Source: Enoplolaimus lenunculus (lineage: Eukaryota; Nematoda; Enoplea; Enoplida; Thoracostomopsidae). From it: a stretch of 64,000 nt of DNA. Location: contig JASANG010002731.1 of assembly GCA_030248215.1 (NCBI GenBank), forward strand, positions 1 through 64,000, in the 5' to 3' direction. Shown piece after piece: positions 1 to 12,055 of this stretch. The notes below the pieces were generated by a model that saw nothing but the letters and a program-made list of their open reading frames with translations, made no database searches and had not been told where the DNA came from. Positions within the stretch are counted from its first letter, which is position 1. Every line of letters starts with the position of its first letter. The position numbers and the translations under genes were made by a program.

Positions 1-150
1 CAAAAGTAAAAAGGAAACGCGCTAAACAGAGGAATTTTGCAAAATTTTACTACCGAAATTGCCGGAATCTCCGGCAAAAAGTTTTACCAGAGCCGGAACC
101 ATAGGCCGATTTTCTGCCGGAGCCGGAGACAGTCCTCCGGTTGTACCCTG
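1..150. mobile_element. Partial short TIR transposon, CAGGGTGCAACCGGA family (arm 1 copy)
   Basis: Mirror of the whole element at 23146-23485. It ends in ...CCGGTTGTACCCTG at 150, and its other end is outside the window. The interior has the family's CCGGNNCCGG-rich sequence. Confidence 0.7.
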
Positions 151-1214
151 GTGTGAAACGATCACCAAAAACACAATTATTAATGACATTAAAACTCAAC
201 ATCTGAATTGGGTTTACATGCTTATTTCTTACATCGTACTTTTAACACTGCGTCTGTCTGCTACCAAAACATATCGTTGATTCAGACGTTAATTATAGGG
301 GCCTGCCCACAGGGGACTTAAAGACCAGGAGTCTTAAGCTTGAATTTAGGATTTCGCTTATGATTGGTCTTACGCGTAAGGTTAATTTTAATACGCTTAA
401 TCAGCATGTCCTTATAAATTAACATGGGCTGCCCATTCATTAAACGTCAACATAATCAAATCCAATGCATACCGTAAGTAACCGCTAAAACTATGCTATG
501 GTTACTAATAGTTACGAGTCGGCTTTGCATCCAAAGAAATACTTATAAATGTTTTCCGCATCTATGGCTGCGTTGCAGAAACGTGACCAAAGTCCAATTT
601 TCACTTCAGATATAAGTCCGAGGTTTTAAAAGAGAATTAGCTGATGTCTAAGCGGAAAAGCATTCATTACTGCTCTAGTGGTTTGTTATACACGTCTATC
701 CTTCTTTCACGAGAATACACTGCAAGTTCACCTGAGACCTAATTTCAAGCTAGGATTCGAACCCAGGTCTTTAGAATCTTAGGAGTTGACTGTGTTGAAT
801 TTCATGTTATTTCTATTCTGAACTCCAAACCTGGGCATTATCTGAAGCATATCTCAAATTTCCCTCCTGTATCGGTCCTGACTATAGAAATTTCAGCACA
901 TGTCGCGAATGCATCATGAAATAAACTATTACAAGTTGCACGCTTTGGTGCTAAATTGCTGCTAAATGACGCCTGAAATTATCGATACAAACGCAATAAC
1001 TGGCAGTTTCTTATAAAACTACTAAAATCCAAGCTTATGCTGTTTTAGAGGCGCCCGTTTTCCGGTATAACAGTAATAGAGTAATCTTAGGTGTTACACT
1101 AGTCTTTACACTTATGTATAGTTTTACATCTATCCTTAAAGGCTCAGGATAGCCACCGACGCAGCGCACATAAATATTGCCACATGACACTGCTAACAAT
1201 TTATCAACAAAAAT
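151..1214. other. 3' flank of KLHL copy 1, no gene seen
   Basis: No coding exon is recognised. The segment near 735-800 has, on the minus strand, GGGTTCGAATCC, a perfect match to the tRNA B box; the same segment in arm 2 lies at about 22490-22560. The rest is unassigned sequence shared with 22085-23145. Confidence 0.5.
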
Positions 1215-1220
1215 TTTATT
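1215..1220 (-). promoter_or_regulatory. Poly(A) signal AATAAA, KLHL copy 1
   Basis: TTTATT on the plus strand, 116 bp beyond the stop codon of the minus-strand KLHL gene. The same signal follows the arm 2 copy at the same distance. Confidence 0.55.
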
Positions 1221-1335
1221 GACTTGAGCACAAGTACAAGCGCAATCTTAAAATTTAGGCTTACTGTTACACTAAGGCTTAAACTACCGGTACACCCTAA
1301 AAGCACATAAACCAAAATCCGACTAATTTCGGCAC

Positions 1336-4300
1336 TTAAAACGAGTCATCCAACTGTACCGCTTCAGGTTCTGCCGAATCCGTCTCATCTATTCGATCTT
1401 CCTCATCTTCATCATCATCATCGATCATATTTTCTAGTTCCTGTTCTGGCCGGCTACTGCCATCTCGTCCACCCGGATGCCTTCCGCTGCGACCATGAAA
1501 CTGTGACGTACCTTCCGGTGCAGAATCAGCTCGAATGTCAGCGCTGTTACAATTCGCTCCATCACTACTTTGCGCACAAGCTGTTCCTTGACAGTGATAG
1601 CCACCATTTGAGCTTCCAGCCGTGTTTGGCGAGGAACCCGAACTTCTCAAGCCGGATGCAGAACTGGCTGAGCTAACAGGAACCAGGGAATGAACCACTG
1701 AATTGGGCTGGTGTCCTACAGACCCGCTTCCACCCAGGGAAGGCAAAACCGGTGCCTTGTTGATAACTGCAACGCCGGCATACGATCGTCCAATAGACAT
1801 ACAGGATGGAAGCATCGTCCATGTGTCGGTTTTAGGGTTGTATACTTCAACAGACACCAAGTTTGACGAGCCGTCATCTCCTCCAGCGGCGTAAAGAAGG
1901 CCTTTCAGCGTTACAACTCCTGAAAAAACTAGACAAACTAAACTACAACCAACAGTCACGAAAAGAATTAAACGCAATAGGCTTGCATGGCAACTACGAG
2001 TATAATAGAATATTGCTAAACCTAGGCCTAAGCGTTCAACACAACGGTTAACCGAATTAATGCAGCAATCGACTGACCTCAAGTAGTTAATTCAGTTGAC
2101 AGGTCAACTTTGACACAAACGAAAAACTATGTTAATGATTGAATTACTCGTTACGATTAGCACCATCACAGTCGTGACTGCAGTCACCATTTCATAGCAT
2201 AGTTTTATACCTTCAATCGTTTGCCAATGCGATTACAGTATAGTATTATTTCTGTCCGTGATTATACACAATATCATGCACAGTAGTATTTCACTACAAA
2301 CCTGCATTTCTTCTACATAGTGACATATCAGCGATTGGTTTCCACGCGTCAATATCAGGACTATACACTTCGGCTGATTTCTTCACTGTTGGTCCATCGT
2401 GTCCACCAATAGCGTATAAATAATTGCCAATGACTCCAACACCTTAATACAAAGATAGATGTTTAAAACAAAATGAATTCTTGTAGCGCTATACTTTTTA
2501 AATAATTTTAATGTCATCCGGCGCTGGCCGTCATCGTACGTCACAGTGCAGTATCATACGAGGACGGACGATGACGGTCGGCACTGAACCACAAGAAAGT
2601 ATAGCGCTACCCTAAGAAAGCCTAGGTAAGATCCACATCACAAAATATATCAGTTTAAAACTTAAATGCTATACCAACGCCTTAAAAGCGGTGCAATGTA
2701 CAAACAAATCTTCAACACGCAGACTTCTTGACAACAGTTGCTGTGTACACAGTGATTACTCAAATGGTAAGTAGATGGGTTAGTTTTCCATATAACTGAT
2801 TGAGGCGCAACCTCAGAATTTTTACCTATTTCGTAATTACTACATTAAATTCCCTTCACTCCTTAAAAAATCAAAATTTTGAAATCTAACAAATTTTCTT
2901 GTGAACCGAACAAGGTAGAAGGAAACAATCAGCAAGATCCTTTATGAATATTCTGTTGAGCACTAAAATTACCTGCACCACTTCTTCTAGTTGTCATACT
3001 GGGAACGTTTATCCAGTGATCCGCAACAGGATCATATCGTTCAACTGAGCTCAAGCATTGTCTACTTTGCCCGTCATATCCGCCCACAGCATATAACTGG
3101 CCTAAAGAGTAGATCTCTGGTCACTGATATTTTCAAGTCAACTACTCTGCAATCCTTAACATAAAGTATCAAAAATAAATTAACGCGCACGTTAATCTGA
3201 GCTTAACTGAAAGTTATAGTTTGGTTCGTTGCATTTTTAATATTTCATCTGCTTATCTGATTTTTAAAATGAAATAAACTAAAACACACTATTTAAGACG
3301 GCTACCGAGTTTCATGAAAATAACTAATGACCAGTTTGCTTTATCCGTTTTCCACAATATAACGTTCTTAGGTTCCCCGAAAACGACACGAAATCTCAAG
3401 TTAATTATGCGGCATTGGTTTCTCAATATCACGTGTTTATAAGAACTTAACAGCTGCATACGTCTAATTATTGAGCGAAGCGAAACTCCGAGCGAAGCTC
3501 GGAGTTTCGCGAAGCGTTTTGTGTTTTGTACTTGGGGGTCGAAAGGTGGATGTCCGTCTGTCCGTCCGAAAAGAATCTCAGGAACGGCTGAACCGATTTT
3601 AATAAACTTTTTTTTGTTTGAAAGCCAATTATCCTGGGGTGTTAACCTCGCATTAGGGTTTTAAAATTTTAAGCCGTTTATTAGCTACAGGCTAATTTGC
3701 ATAATTAATTAAGCCTAAATTAGGACTTTCCACAATATTTCACGAATTATTACAGTTAGAAGCAATCTAATTTTAGCATTAAAGGGTTTTTGGGTGCGAG
3801 AAATCTGCGTATACTGTTTACAAACCTCCAAAACCGATAATTGAGCAGTTAGCTAATATATAATTTGCATATTAGCATAGTTTATAAGCCTAAATTAGGA
3901 CTTTTTACAATATTTCACTAATTATTAATGTTAAAAGCAATATAATTTCAGCACTAAAGGAATTTTGGTGCGAGGAATTTGAATAAATAGTTTACAAACA
4001 TCCAAAACCGATAATTGTATAGTTAGCTAATAGCTAATTTGCATATTAGCTTAATTGACAAGACAAAACTAGGACTTTTTAAATTATTCCAAAAATTATT
4101 AGAGTGGATGAAGGGTTTTTGGATGCGAGGAATTTGAATAAATAGTTAACAAACATCCAAAACCGATAATTGAATAGTTAGCTAATAACTAATTTGCATA
4201 TTAGCTTAATTGACAAGACAAAACTAGGACTTTTTCAATTATTTCAATAATTATTAGGCCCTACTGTAGGTTTTGGGTGCGAAGAATCTGAATAAATTGT

Positions 4301-7300
4301 TTACAAACATCCAAAACCGATAATTGAATAGTTAGCTAATAACTAATTTGCATATTAGCTTAATTGACAAAACAAAATTAGGACTTTTTAAATTATTCCA
4401 AAAATTATTAGACTGGCTGAAGGGTTTTTGGATGCGAGGAATTTGAATAAATAGTTAACAAACATCCAAAACCGATAATTGAATAGTTAGCTAATAGATA
4501 ATTTGCATATTAGCATAGTTTATAAGCCTAAATTAGGACTTTTTACAATATTTCACTAATTATTAATGTTAAAAGCAATATAATTTCAGCACTAAAGGAA
4601 TTTTGGTGCGAGGAATTTGAATAAATAGTTTACAAACATCCAAAACCGATAATTAAATAGTTAGCTAATAGCTAATTTGCATATTAGCTTAATTGACAAG
4701 ACAAAACTAGGACTTTTTAAATTATTCCAAAAATTATTAGAGTGGCTGAAGGGTTTTTGGATGCGAGGAATTTGAATAAATAGTTAACAAACATCCAAAA
4801 CCGATAATTGAATAGTTAGCTAATAACTAATTTGCATATTAGCTTAATTGACAAGACAAAACTAGGACTTTTTCAATTATTTCAATAATTATTAGGCCCT
4901 ACTGTAGGTTTTGGGTGCGAAGAATCTGAATAAATTGTTTACAAACATCCAAAAACCGATAATTGAATAGTTAGCTAATAACTAATTTGCATATTAGCTT
5001 AATTGACAAAACAAAATTAGGACTTTTTAAATTATTCCAAAAATTATTAGACTGGCTGAAGGGTTTTTGGATGCGAGGAATTTGAATAAATAGTTAACAA
5101 ACATCCAAAACCGATAATTGAATAGTTAGCTAATAGATAATTTGCATATTAGCTTAATTGCTTACGTGCGTTCCAGCTTCGCTCAATAAATGTAGTCCCA
5201 CTACGACTGGTTATTAATATTATAAACTTAATTATATTCGTGTCGACAAGATGTCTTTTAACCACACATCAACACACGGCATTGAAAGATCTATGCCACC
5301 GGTTATCCTAAGTTTTTCGTTTTCGGAGGGACCTAGGAAGAATTGCGAAAGATGTAATACATTCGACAGTCGCAAATATTTCACTTTTGTACAAGTGCTT
5401 ACCTTTTAACACACCAACACCAACACTGCTACGTCTCGTTATCATTGGTGTAAACATCCGCCACTCGCCAGTTCTCGGATCAAATGCTTCTACGCTGTTG
5501 AGACCTAAATAGAATCATTACTTACAATACATACAGCAGCAGCAGTAGTAGCAACAACAACAACAGCAACAACAACAACAACACCACCACCAACAACAAC
5601 AACAATAACAACACCTACAACAACAACAACAACAGCAACAACAACAATAATAATAATAATAGTAATAATAATAATAATAATAATCATACGTAATAATAAT
5701 ATAAAGATAATACTACAAGCGATAAGCTAATACATCATTAGAGCTACCAGCATTTCAAGACAACAACAAAAAGGTTAACAGCACCAGAAGGGCGGAACCA
5801 TAATTTTTAACGATTTCAATATCATTCGACGCCGCGCGTCATCGTGCAGCGTCGTACGCGAATTAAGATTGGCGCCGCACGACAATTAGCGTATGATGCC
5901 GCACGGCGACGAACGGCAAAAGACAACGCTGCATGACAAGCATAGGCCACCACTAACCAGTACCTGAAGACCCGTCAAAACCGCCCACAGCAAATATCAG
6001 TCCATTAAGCACTGCAACTCCCAGAGTCGATCTTCTAGCCTCCATGGAAGGACACGCGGTCCAAAGATCTTGCGTCGGGTCATAAACATCGACAGTGCGA
6101 ACTCGCAAAGAGCCATTGAATCCACCAACGGCGTATACTAGGCCGTTCAGTACGCCAACACCTATAAACACCAATGTATAATCAATCACACTATGTGGGA
6201 GTTCGCTACAATGAGCCAAGGGACCCGGACTGGGCCAAAACATCCCCAAAACTCAATTTGCCACCGGATCCAGTACTCTACAGAAGATTGTGCCCCTATG
6301 GTTGAGTACTTTATAGCCTTAAAAATCTAACTTTTCTGGACGTCAAACACACTTTTTTCTATACTTTTTAGTTATAATGTAATAGATAAGCGTGTAAAGT
6401 GTGTTTACCTGTTATATCCAAATCTCAGACTAAATTTTAAAACATCACACACTTGGTGTGAAACAAGTATGCAGCTGCATAGACACACGAACACGCAGAT
6501 TTCCGATATATTATATTATATTTTCATCATTTTACAAATAAATGTCTGAAAAACAGTAAACTCCATATCCTCGTTGGTTCTATACTTTCCTATTCTCGCA
6601 TAGGAGTTACCGCCCCAAATTCCGACACAAAAGATAACAATAACACAACACTACAATAAAATTCTGCGAGCTAATAGCTGAAATAACTTTATTTTAAACA
6701 AGTTCCGATTCCGTTGGAACGTCGAAACTGCTAACGTCACAACCATGATTTAGCTCCGCATTGCTCCTTGGACATTACGAGACAACAGTCAGAAATCTCT
6801 TACCGCATCTACAACGACGCAATGGCAAATCAGATACGGGATGCCACTTTTCAGTTTGAAAATCATACACATCCACGTTGCGAATTGCTTTTGGGGCTTG
6901 GCCCCCTATCACAATAATTCTCTATAAGTACACAAATTGTCGTTTATATATTTATAATAAAACTACTGCCATAATTTAAAAACAATGCGATCCGTCTTTA
7001 TACAGTGACGATTAGCTATTTTTTACATATTCCATCAGTCAGAAATGGCTAAAATAGTCAGACAGCCAAGTTTTAGAATAGAGCATAACAATATGTAAGG
7101 TCAAGCAACGTTGAATTATTCACGTCGATAAATACAAAACTATACCGTAAATAAGTCATAGCAAGAGCGATGTTAACTCCAGGTCAGAAGTTGCAATTGG
7201 CAACAATCTGTGCACAATAGAATACACCCACAGCAAGTTGCATTATTAGTGCACATATTTAATCCAGACTGACATCGTTCAATGAAACCTAATACGACTA

Positions 7301-10189
7301 GCAAGCGGTATTACCTCATCCAAAGTAAGTTGTGGACGGCCAATAATACAACGCGCTGCAGATATATTTGGCCAATAATACAACGCGCTGCAGATATATT
7401 TGTGTTCACAGAATGAACTCAGTTGAGGATATTTTCCAACAGTTACCATAAAACCTTGTAAAGTGATAAATTTTAGTAATTTACATGCTCTGGTCCAGAG
7501 TCGTTATCGACTCTTTACCATAATACTCATTCATTAACAGGGTTAAGCTATATTTCACAAACCTTTGGTAAACCGACTGGTATTCTTGGTTTTATCCTTG
7601 GCGATTGAAACAAGTGTTTTTGCTCGGCTTTAAGCAAATGATACTTTAACGCTTCAATCAAATAATCTTTACATAGGGGACTTTCTCGAATCAGTGGCTC
7701 TGAGTCGACCTGAAAAATAAGGTTGCCGTATAAAGATAAAATCTAGCAAAACCACGACAACAATCATGTTAAAATTTATTCAACTTTTCAGGACTCATTA
7801 AAACATACGCTTACCTTATCGATGAGATATTCCTGCGAAAGTAAAGGCAAACGAACGTATTCCATTAGCTCAGATAAGTTCTGGCGCCGCGCGCTTGAGT
7901 CATAATTTACCCACTGAATAACAGCTTCGAATACCTGTCACAAAATAGAAAATGATAATAAAATGTCCATGCAATCGGGTGCAAAAGAAACTGATAACAC
8001 TGGAATCGGGATTGTAAATTTTCAAAGCCCAAAGTTTTAAATACCGAGTCTTACAACATGTAATTCGTATGTGCTATTGTTTTGCACTCACATGAACCTT
8101 AATTCAACAACAACACTTAATCATAACAATAAGTAAACAAAACACTACAATACCTTTTCTTCTGTAGGCACAGTTAGACGGTCACTAGAAATCAAATGAA
8201 TGACTTGCATCACGCTGAGATTGAGGAATTCTTCACAAGCAACAAGCTCGCTGAAACAAACAAGACGTACTGAAATTTGCCAGCCAGTACATAATGTCTT
8301 ACAGAAATATTAACTGAAAACCTAACTGTACGAAATTAAAAGTCGTTGGCTTTGTACTATGGTACAAGTTAAGCTTATATACGACTTTTCCAAGAATTCT
8401 TTAAAAAAATTAGGGCGAATCTTGAACATTTACAAACTAAACGAATGATTGTAAAATACGTATTCGCATACAGCCAATAAAAAACTATACTTACTTAATG
8501 CTTCTATAATGTATATAAGTAAATACAATTATTAAACTTCCAACCTAAAATGCTGTTCAGTAAATGCATTTGCCGAGTTAAGCAAATCGACGCAAGAATG
8601 TAAATCTGCAAATGCACGAATTCCAAGGCAATTTGAAGGATGGAGTTGAGATTTTAAAAAGTCTGAGCACGCAACTGCGACATCAAACATTTGAAGAACA
8701 TTTGCTGCCGGTAAAACAACCTAAACCAAAACAATTTTGTCCACACATATAACATCACTGCATAAATCTGCTAGTAGAATGTGATCGGCTGCCAACAAAT
8801 ACCGACGCCAGTGTGACAATGTAATCACATCTGAATATTTAGCGCGAGTTACATCCAATAATTCGAGGAGACTCATAAGCCGTTGAATAAACCAATAAAT
8901 TTTCATAATTTTTGCGCTACTGAAGGCTTGAACACCACGACAGAGTCAGACTACATTTGCAACCTACACTAAAAATAAATTGAAACAATTCTATCCGTAA
9001 AATAAAGATACGAACCTGTACATTTTCTTCCGTGATATGTATTTCGGACGAATAAATGTAGTCAACGAGTAATGCAAGTGCACGAGGGTTGATGCACTAT
9101 AATAAAAAACTCAAAAAGTACAGAAAGTTCGAAGTTTTCACAGTTAGAAGGGTTATAGTAAGTAAGCATCAATAATTGTACAAAAAGGCGAATTATTGAA
9201 AACAGTCATTCTTCTGATATCTTTCACTTAGTTGAAAAGCTAAAAGTGTATACACAAAACGATTTGAAGCGTTTCATGTTTTGAACTCCGGGGTCGAAAG
9301 GTTGGATGTACGTCCGTCCGAAGAGAATAGCTTGCACATTAGCTTAATAGGTTACGCCTAAATTAGGACCTTTTAAATTATTTCAGTGATTATTAGAATT
9401 ACAAGCAATCTAATTTCAGTATTACAAGTAATCTAGTTTCAGAGTGGGTCAAAACATGCGCTAGTGCTTTGTCAGGCAACTCAAAAAATATATCCAGCCT
9501 AGTTTTTCAATTCACAACAACGACAGCATTTTGACTTGCCAATTTCTAATAAGTGGAAGAATACAAGGTCATCGGAAAAGAGAAAACAACAGCTTGTTTT
9601 AGCAACCCATATATACACTTCCAAAATCTAAATTATACCTGTATGTATACATGGGTTTGCCTGCTTTCCGTCATATCCCCAGTAAACATTGCATAGAAAT
9701 ATGGTGAGCATGCGGCGAGCACAGCACGGTGGGCATGTACTTCAACACAGTCCGCGTTTGCAGCGTCACATGCGCAATCAGCTTCCGGACGTTCTTCAGG
9801 AGCAGTTCCTGCTACCAAAGTCACATCGCTAAGTTGTCCATTTCTGTTGAATATAAGACAGTGCGAGGAACATTTTAAAAAAAGAAGCGACATTACTTGA
9901 TTTGCAAAGAGCGCAAAAATGTGAAATGGGTTTTGTAGAAACATATTTAAGTGCCTGACACCATTACCTCATTAGCTCTGTACCTTAACAAACTACGTAT
10001 GCACACGTATGCATGAAGATGTGAATTGTCTTTAATTGTTTCGTACACGAAGCAAGCCAAAAGGTAACACACAACGAACCTTCTAAGAGTATTCAAAACA
10101 TCGAACGCCTGAAAACAATGTTCTCTGTTTTTGTAATTTGGGTTTTCTTGCCATCGTCGATATCCGGAGCATGTGTTTGATTCAGTCAT
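1336..10189 (-). CDS. KLHL2/3: Kelch-like protein, KLHL2/KLHL3 type, intact copy (13 exons)
   Basis: Substrate adaptor of a CUL3-RING ubiquitin ligase: BTB binds CUL3, the Kelch propeller binds the target (WNK kinases for vertebrate KLHL3). Exons from 5' to 3': 10080-10189, 9639-9843, 9016-9096, 8545-8720, 8154-8250, 7815-7934, 7563-7709, 6804-6921, 5964-6161, 5403-5504, 2973-3101, 2302-2442, 1336-1919. All are GT-AG and total 2208 nt, 735 residues. Start: ATG after an in-frame stop, giving the family-like [10 protein letters not shown] before [12 protein letters not shown] is at about 37-150, with [20 protein letters not shown] and an unusual acidic, Cys-containing insert before it; BACK at about 165-265; six Kelch blades at about 315-600 with [13 protein letters not shown] typical of this subgroup. 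Residues 601-735 are a Ser/Gly-rich, then strongly acidic tail absent from human KLHL2/3 (about 590 residues). Confidence 0.93.
2483..2610. mobile_element. Short palindromic MITE, GTAGCGCTATACTT family (arm 1)
   Basis: Terminal inverted repeats GTAGCGCTATACTTT / AAAGTATAGCGCTAC enclose a GC-rich core of CGTCATCG/CGATGACG-type inverted segments. It lies in the KLHL intron between the last two exons. Relatives are at 5789-5950 and 40884-41071. Confidence 0.7.
3470..5189. repeat. TIR-bounded element with internal tandem array in a KLHL intron (arm 1)
   Basis: Ends are TTATTGAGCGAAGC and GCTTCGCTCAATAA. Inside, a roughly 155-174 bp unit containing AAAACCGATAATTGAATAG and GCTAATTTGCATATTAGC repeats about nine times. 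Four successive monomers make a higher-order unit of about 637 bp, present twice (see the arm 2 copy for the spacing). The flanking part has AGGAACGGCTGAACCGATTT. It occupies most of the 2.3 kb intron between exons 10 and 11. Confidence 0.8.
5525..5690. repeat. CAA/TAA trinucleotide microsatellite in KLHL intron (arm 1)
   Basis: Compound run of CAA, CAC, CAG and TAA triplets about 20 bp from the splice acceptor of exon 10. Open reading frames through it (poly-Ile/Val) are artefacts of the repeat. Confidence 0.85.
5789..5950. mobile_element. GC-rich palindromic MITE, diverged copy (arm 1)
   Basis: Shares with 40884-41071 the right end GACAAGCATAG and the CGCCGCRCG / CGTCATCG-type inverted core. 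It lies 13 bp from the donor of KLHL exon 9. Ends are less clear than in the other copies. Confidence 0.5.
6417..6593. other. Segment present only in arm 1 (about 174 bp)
   Basis: Arm 2 goes directly from the match of 6594 onward to the match of 6416 backward (about 16884), skipping this segment. It lies in the KLHL intron between exons 8 and 9 and has no recognised repeat. It is the largest structural difference between the arms. Confidence 0.7.
9250..9450. repeat. Degraded fragment of the intronic array element (arm 1)
   Basis: Contains the element's GGGGTCGAAAGGTTGGATGT stretch followed by CCTAAATTAGGACCTTTT and TCTAATTTCAG, without the tandem monomers. Mirror copy at about 14030-14225. 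Confidence 0.55.
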
Positions 10190-11415
10190 TACAATAGTTA
10201 AAACAATGACGCTATATAATTAAAATATTATTCATCAAAAACGAACGCATCACCTGTAAGTTAAACAACTGGCCACACTAAATAATGGCTACATGATATG
10301 ATTTTACTCAGAACAATCTGAATAATAGATCACTGTTTATAATAAGTAGCTTTTTGCTAGCCCTTCAATCGCATTAGCTACACTGACATATATAATAACT
10401 GGGGATCGCTATTGGACGGTACGTACGTACCAAAAGCCACACACTTAAATTTCCACCAGTTCTGACCCCACTCAAGATTTCACTCCCCCGGTCCACAATT
10501 TTACACTCCTAAAATTCTCGCGTACAACCCAGTGTTACATATACCCGTTATGATACGTGTATATATTTGATTTGTGTTTCTTATATCTATAAATATATGC
10601 ACTAGAAAGTCGGTTGCATATATGTTACTTGTTTATTACCTTGAATAAAATTCTTCACACGATTGCCTCTAAGCTTGACAGACCGACACCATTGTGAAAA
10701 AATCGTTCGGGCATTCCCTGGGTTTTGTAACCGGACGAATCTTGATAAAGGGACGTAATTTTCACCGACAATTACTATTTTTAAAGGAAATCCTATTCAA
10801 CTATGATTGATCGCTCGTATACAATAAGTAAATGCACTCTACACCGTCATTTGTTAACCCTACTTTATGACACATTTTGTGGCAAATATTATAAAGGACT
10901 CATGTTCCAGACGATAATTTCGATAGAACGAAGGAAATATAACTTTGCTTTTTAGATACCTAGCCATACACTTAATGGTAATATCAAAGGCAAGATCATA
11001 AAAGTATAATTTTATGTATCATTTTGAACAAGATTTGTCAGTTAAGTTGCGTCAAAAATTCCACAACTTTAGTCTACTTTTCACTTAAGTCGATGCAGAA
11101 ATATAACTTAAGTCTATCTTTGACTTAAATCGACACTCGCCTGAAGTCAGAGAACAGACTTAGCTCGAGGTATCTATATAATGCGTATTTTTTGGTTGTG
11201 TTTCTTTTTCCGGCTGTTAGGGATCTGTTACATAAATAGGCCTAGGGGCTCAAAAATATAAAAATACCAACAGATTCAAATATTGTGCGAAGTAACTATA
11301 GGTAAAATACTTAGCTATTGTTTAAAACGGTTTTTCGTCTAATATTTTAAACACGAATTTGTGTCCTTGGCATGGGTATGTTGCACAAACAGCAGGGTTC
11401 CAATCGCATGTATAT

Positions 11416-12055
11416 TTTGCCGGAAGCGAAATCGGAATCAAAATTTCTGTCGTAACCGGAATCAGAATTTAAGTTTAGTAATTGTAAATTAAAAAGTTAA
11501 GTGTATTTTTAGGGTTTCAACACATTGAATTTGAAGCCTTAGGAAACCACCAGGGTGCAACCGAAATTACAATTTACAGGAACCGGAATTATAAAAAATT
11601 ACCGAAATTTTAAAGTGAAAATGCATGTAACAAAAAGTTGATTTTAAGTTTTTTGCATTGGTAAAATAACCCTAGTTGGAGAGAGGTATTCACTTTATCC
11701 GCTGAATTTTATTTTTTGAAATCCACAGAAGGGAAATTTACCGTCGATGGTTTACTTTTGGCGACTGTAAAAGTTTATATACTATACTAATGAAATTATT
11801 TAACTTTTATCGTAATTTTTCAGCAAGATATCTTACTTTCCACGGACCAAAATTTAATACCGGAAGTGTTAATTTCGGTAAAAATTTACCAGAACCGGAA
11901 AGTGAAAAATACCGTAACCGGAATTCCGGTTGCACTTTGGAAACCATAGATAACAGGATCTGGATATTTAAAACTTTAACAATTCTGTGGAGTTGCCATA
12001 TTTAATATCTTGGGTTTGTGTTTACAATTTATTTTTTTTTATTTTTTTTTCCTTC
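11416..12055. other. Unpaired centre (spacer) of the palindrome
   Basis: The only part not mirrored. The mirrored sequence closing in on it is CAGGGTTCCAATCGCATG (from 11393) and its complement (to 12078), which resembles a hAT-type terminal inverted repeat. Most of the spacer is the transposon at 11551-11939; without it about 243 bp remain, partly CCGGAA-rich. Confidence 0.8.
11551..11939. mobile_element. Short hAT-like MITE at the palindrome centre, with 8 bp TSD
   Basis: Begins CAGGGTGCAACCG and ends CGGTTGCACTTTG. Flanks are GAAACCAC (11543-11550) and GAAACCAT (11940-11947), an 8 bp target duplication with one mismatch. Length 389 bp, no coding capacity. An 8 bp duplication with CAGGG ends fits the hAT superfamily. 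It inserted after or independently of the inverted duplication, as it has no mirror copy. Confidence 0.82.

Larger units (their letters stand above)
1..11415. repeat. Arm 1 of a giant inverted repeat (palindrome)
   Basis: Read in reverse complement, this stretch matches 12056-23294 almost base for base. Paired coordinates sum to about 23296 at the outer edge, 23302 near 5.4-6.2 kb, 23476 near 7-8 kb and 23471 at the centre, so arms differ by few net indels. The largest is about 174 bp, extra in arm 1 near 6417-6593. Both arms carry the same gene, intronic array and transposon copies. Arm 1 starts at base 1 inside a transposon, so it continues to the left. It could be a true inverted duplication or an assembly join of two haplotypes head to head. 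Confidence 0.95.

Noticed and set aside
3470-5189. The array as a CRISPR-like or centromeric satellite
   Set aside because: Monomers are 154-174 bp without short repeat-spacer structure, and a fragment in another gene's intron shows it is a dispersed element.
8721-8906. 61-codon frame identical in both arms (also 14569-14754) as a conserved small gene
   Set aside because: It lies in the KLHL intron before exon 4 and is identical only because the arms are near-identical; no family resemblance.
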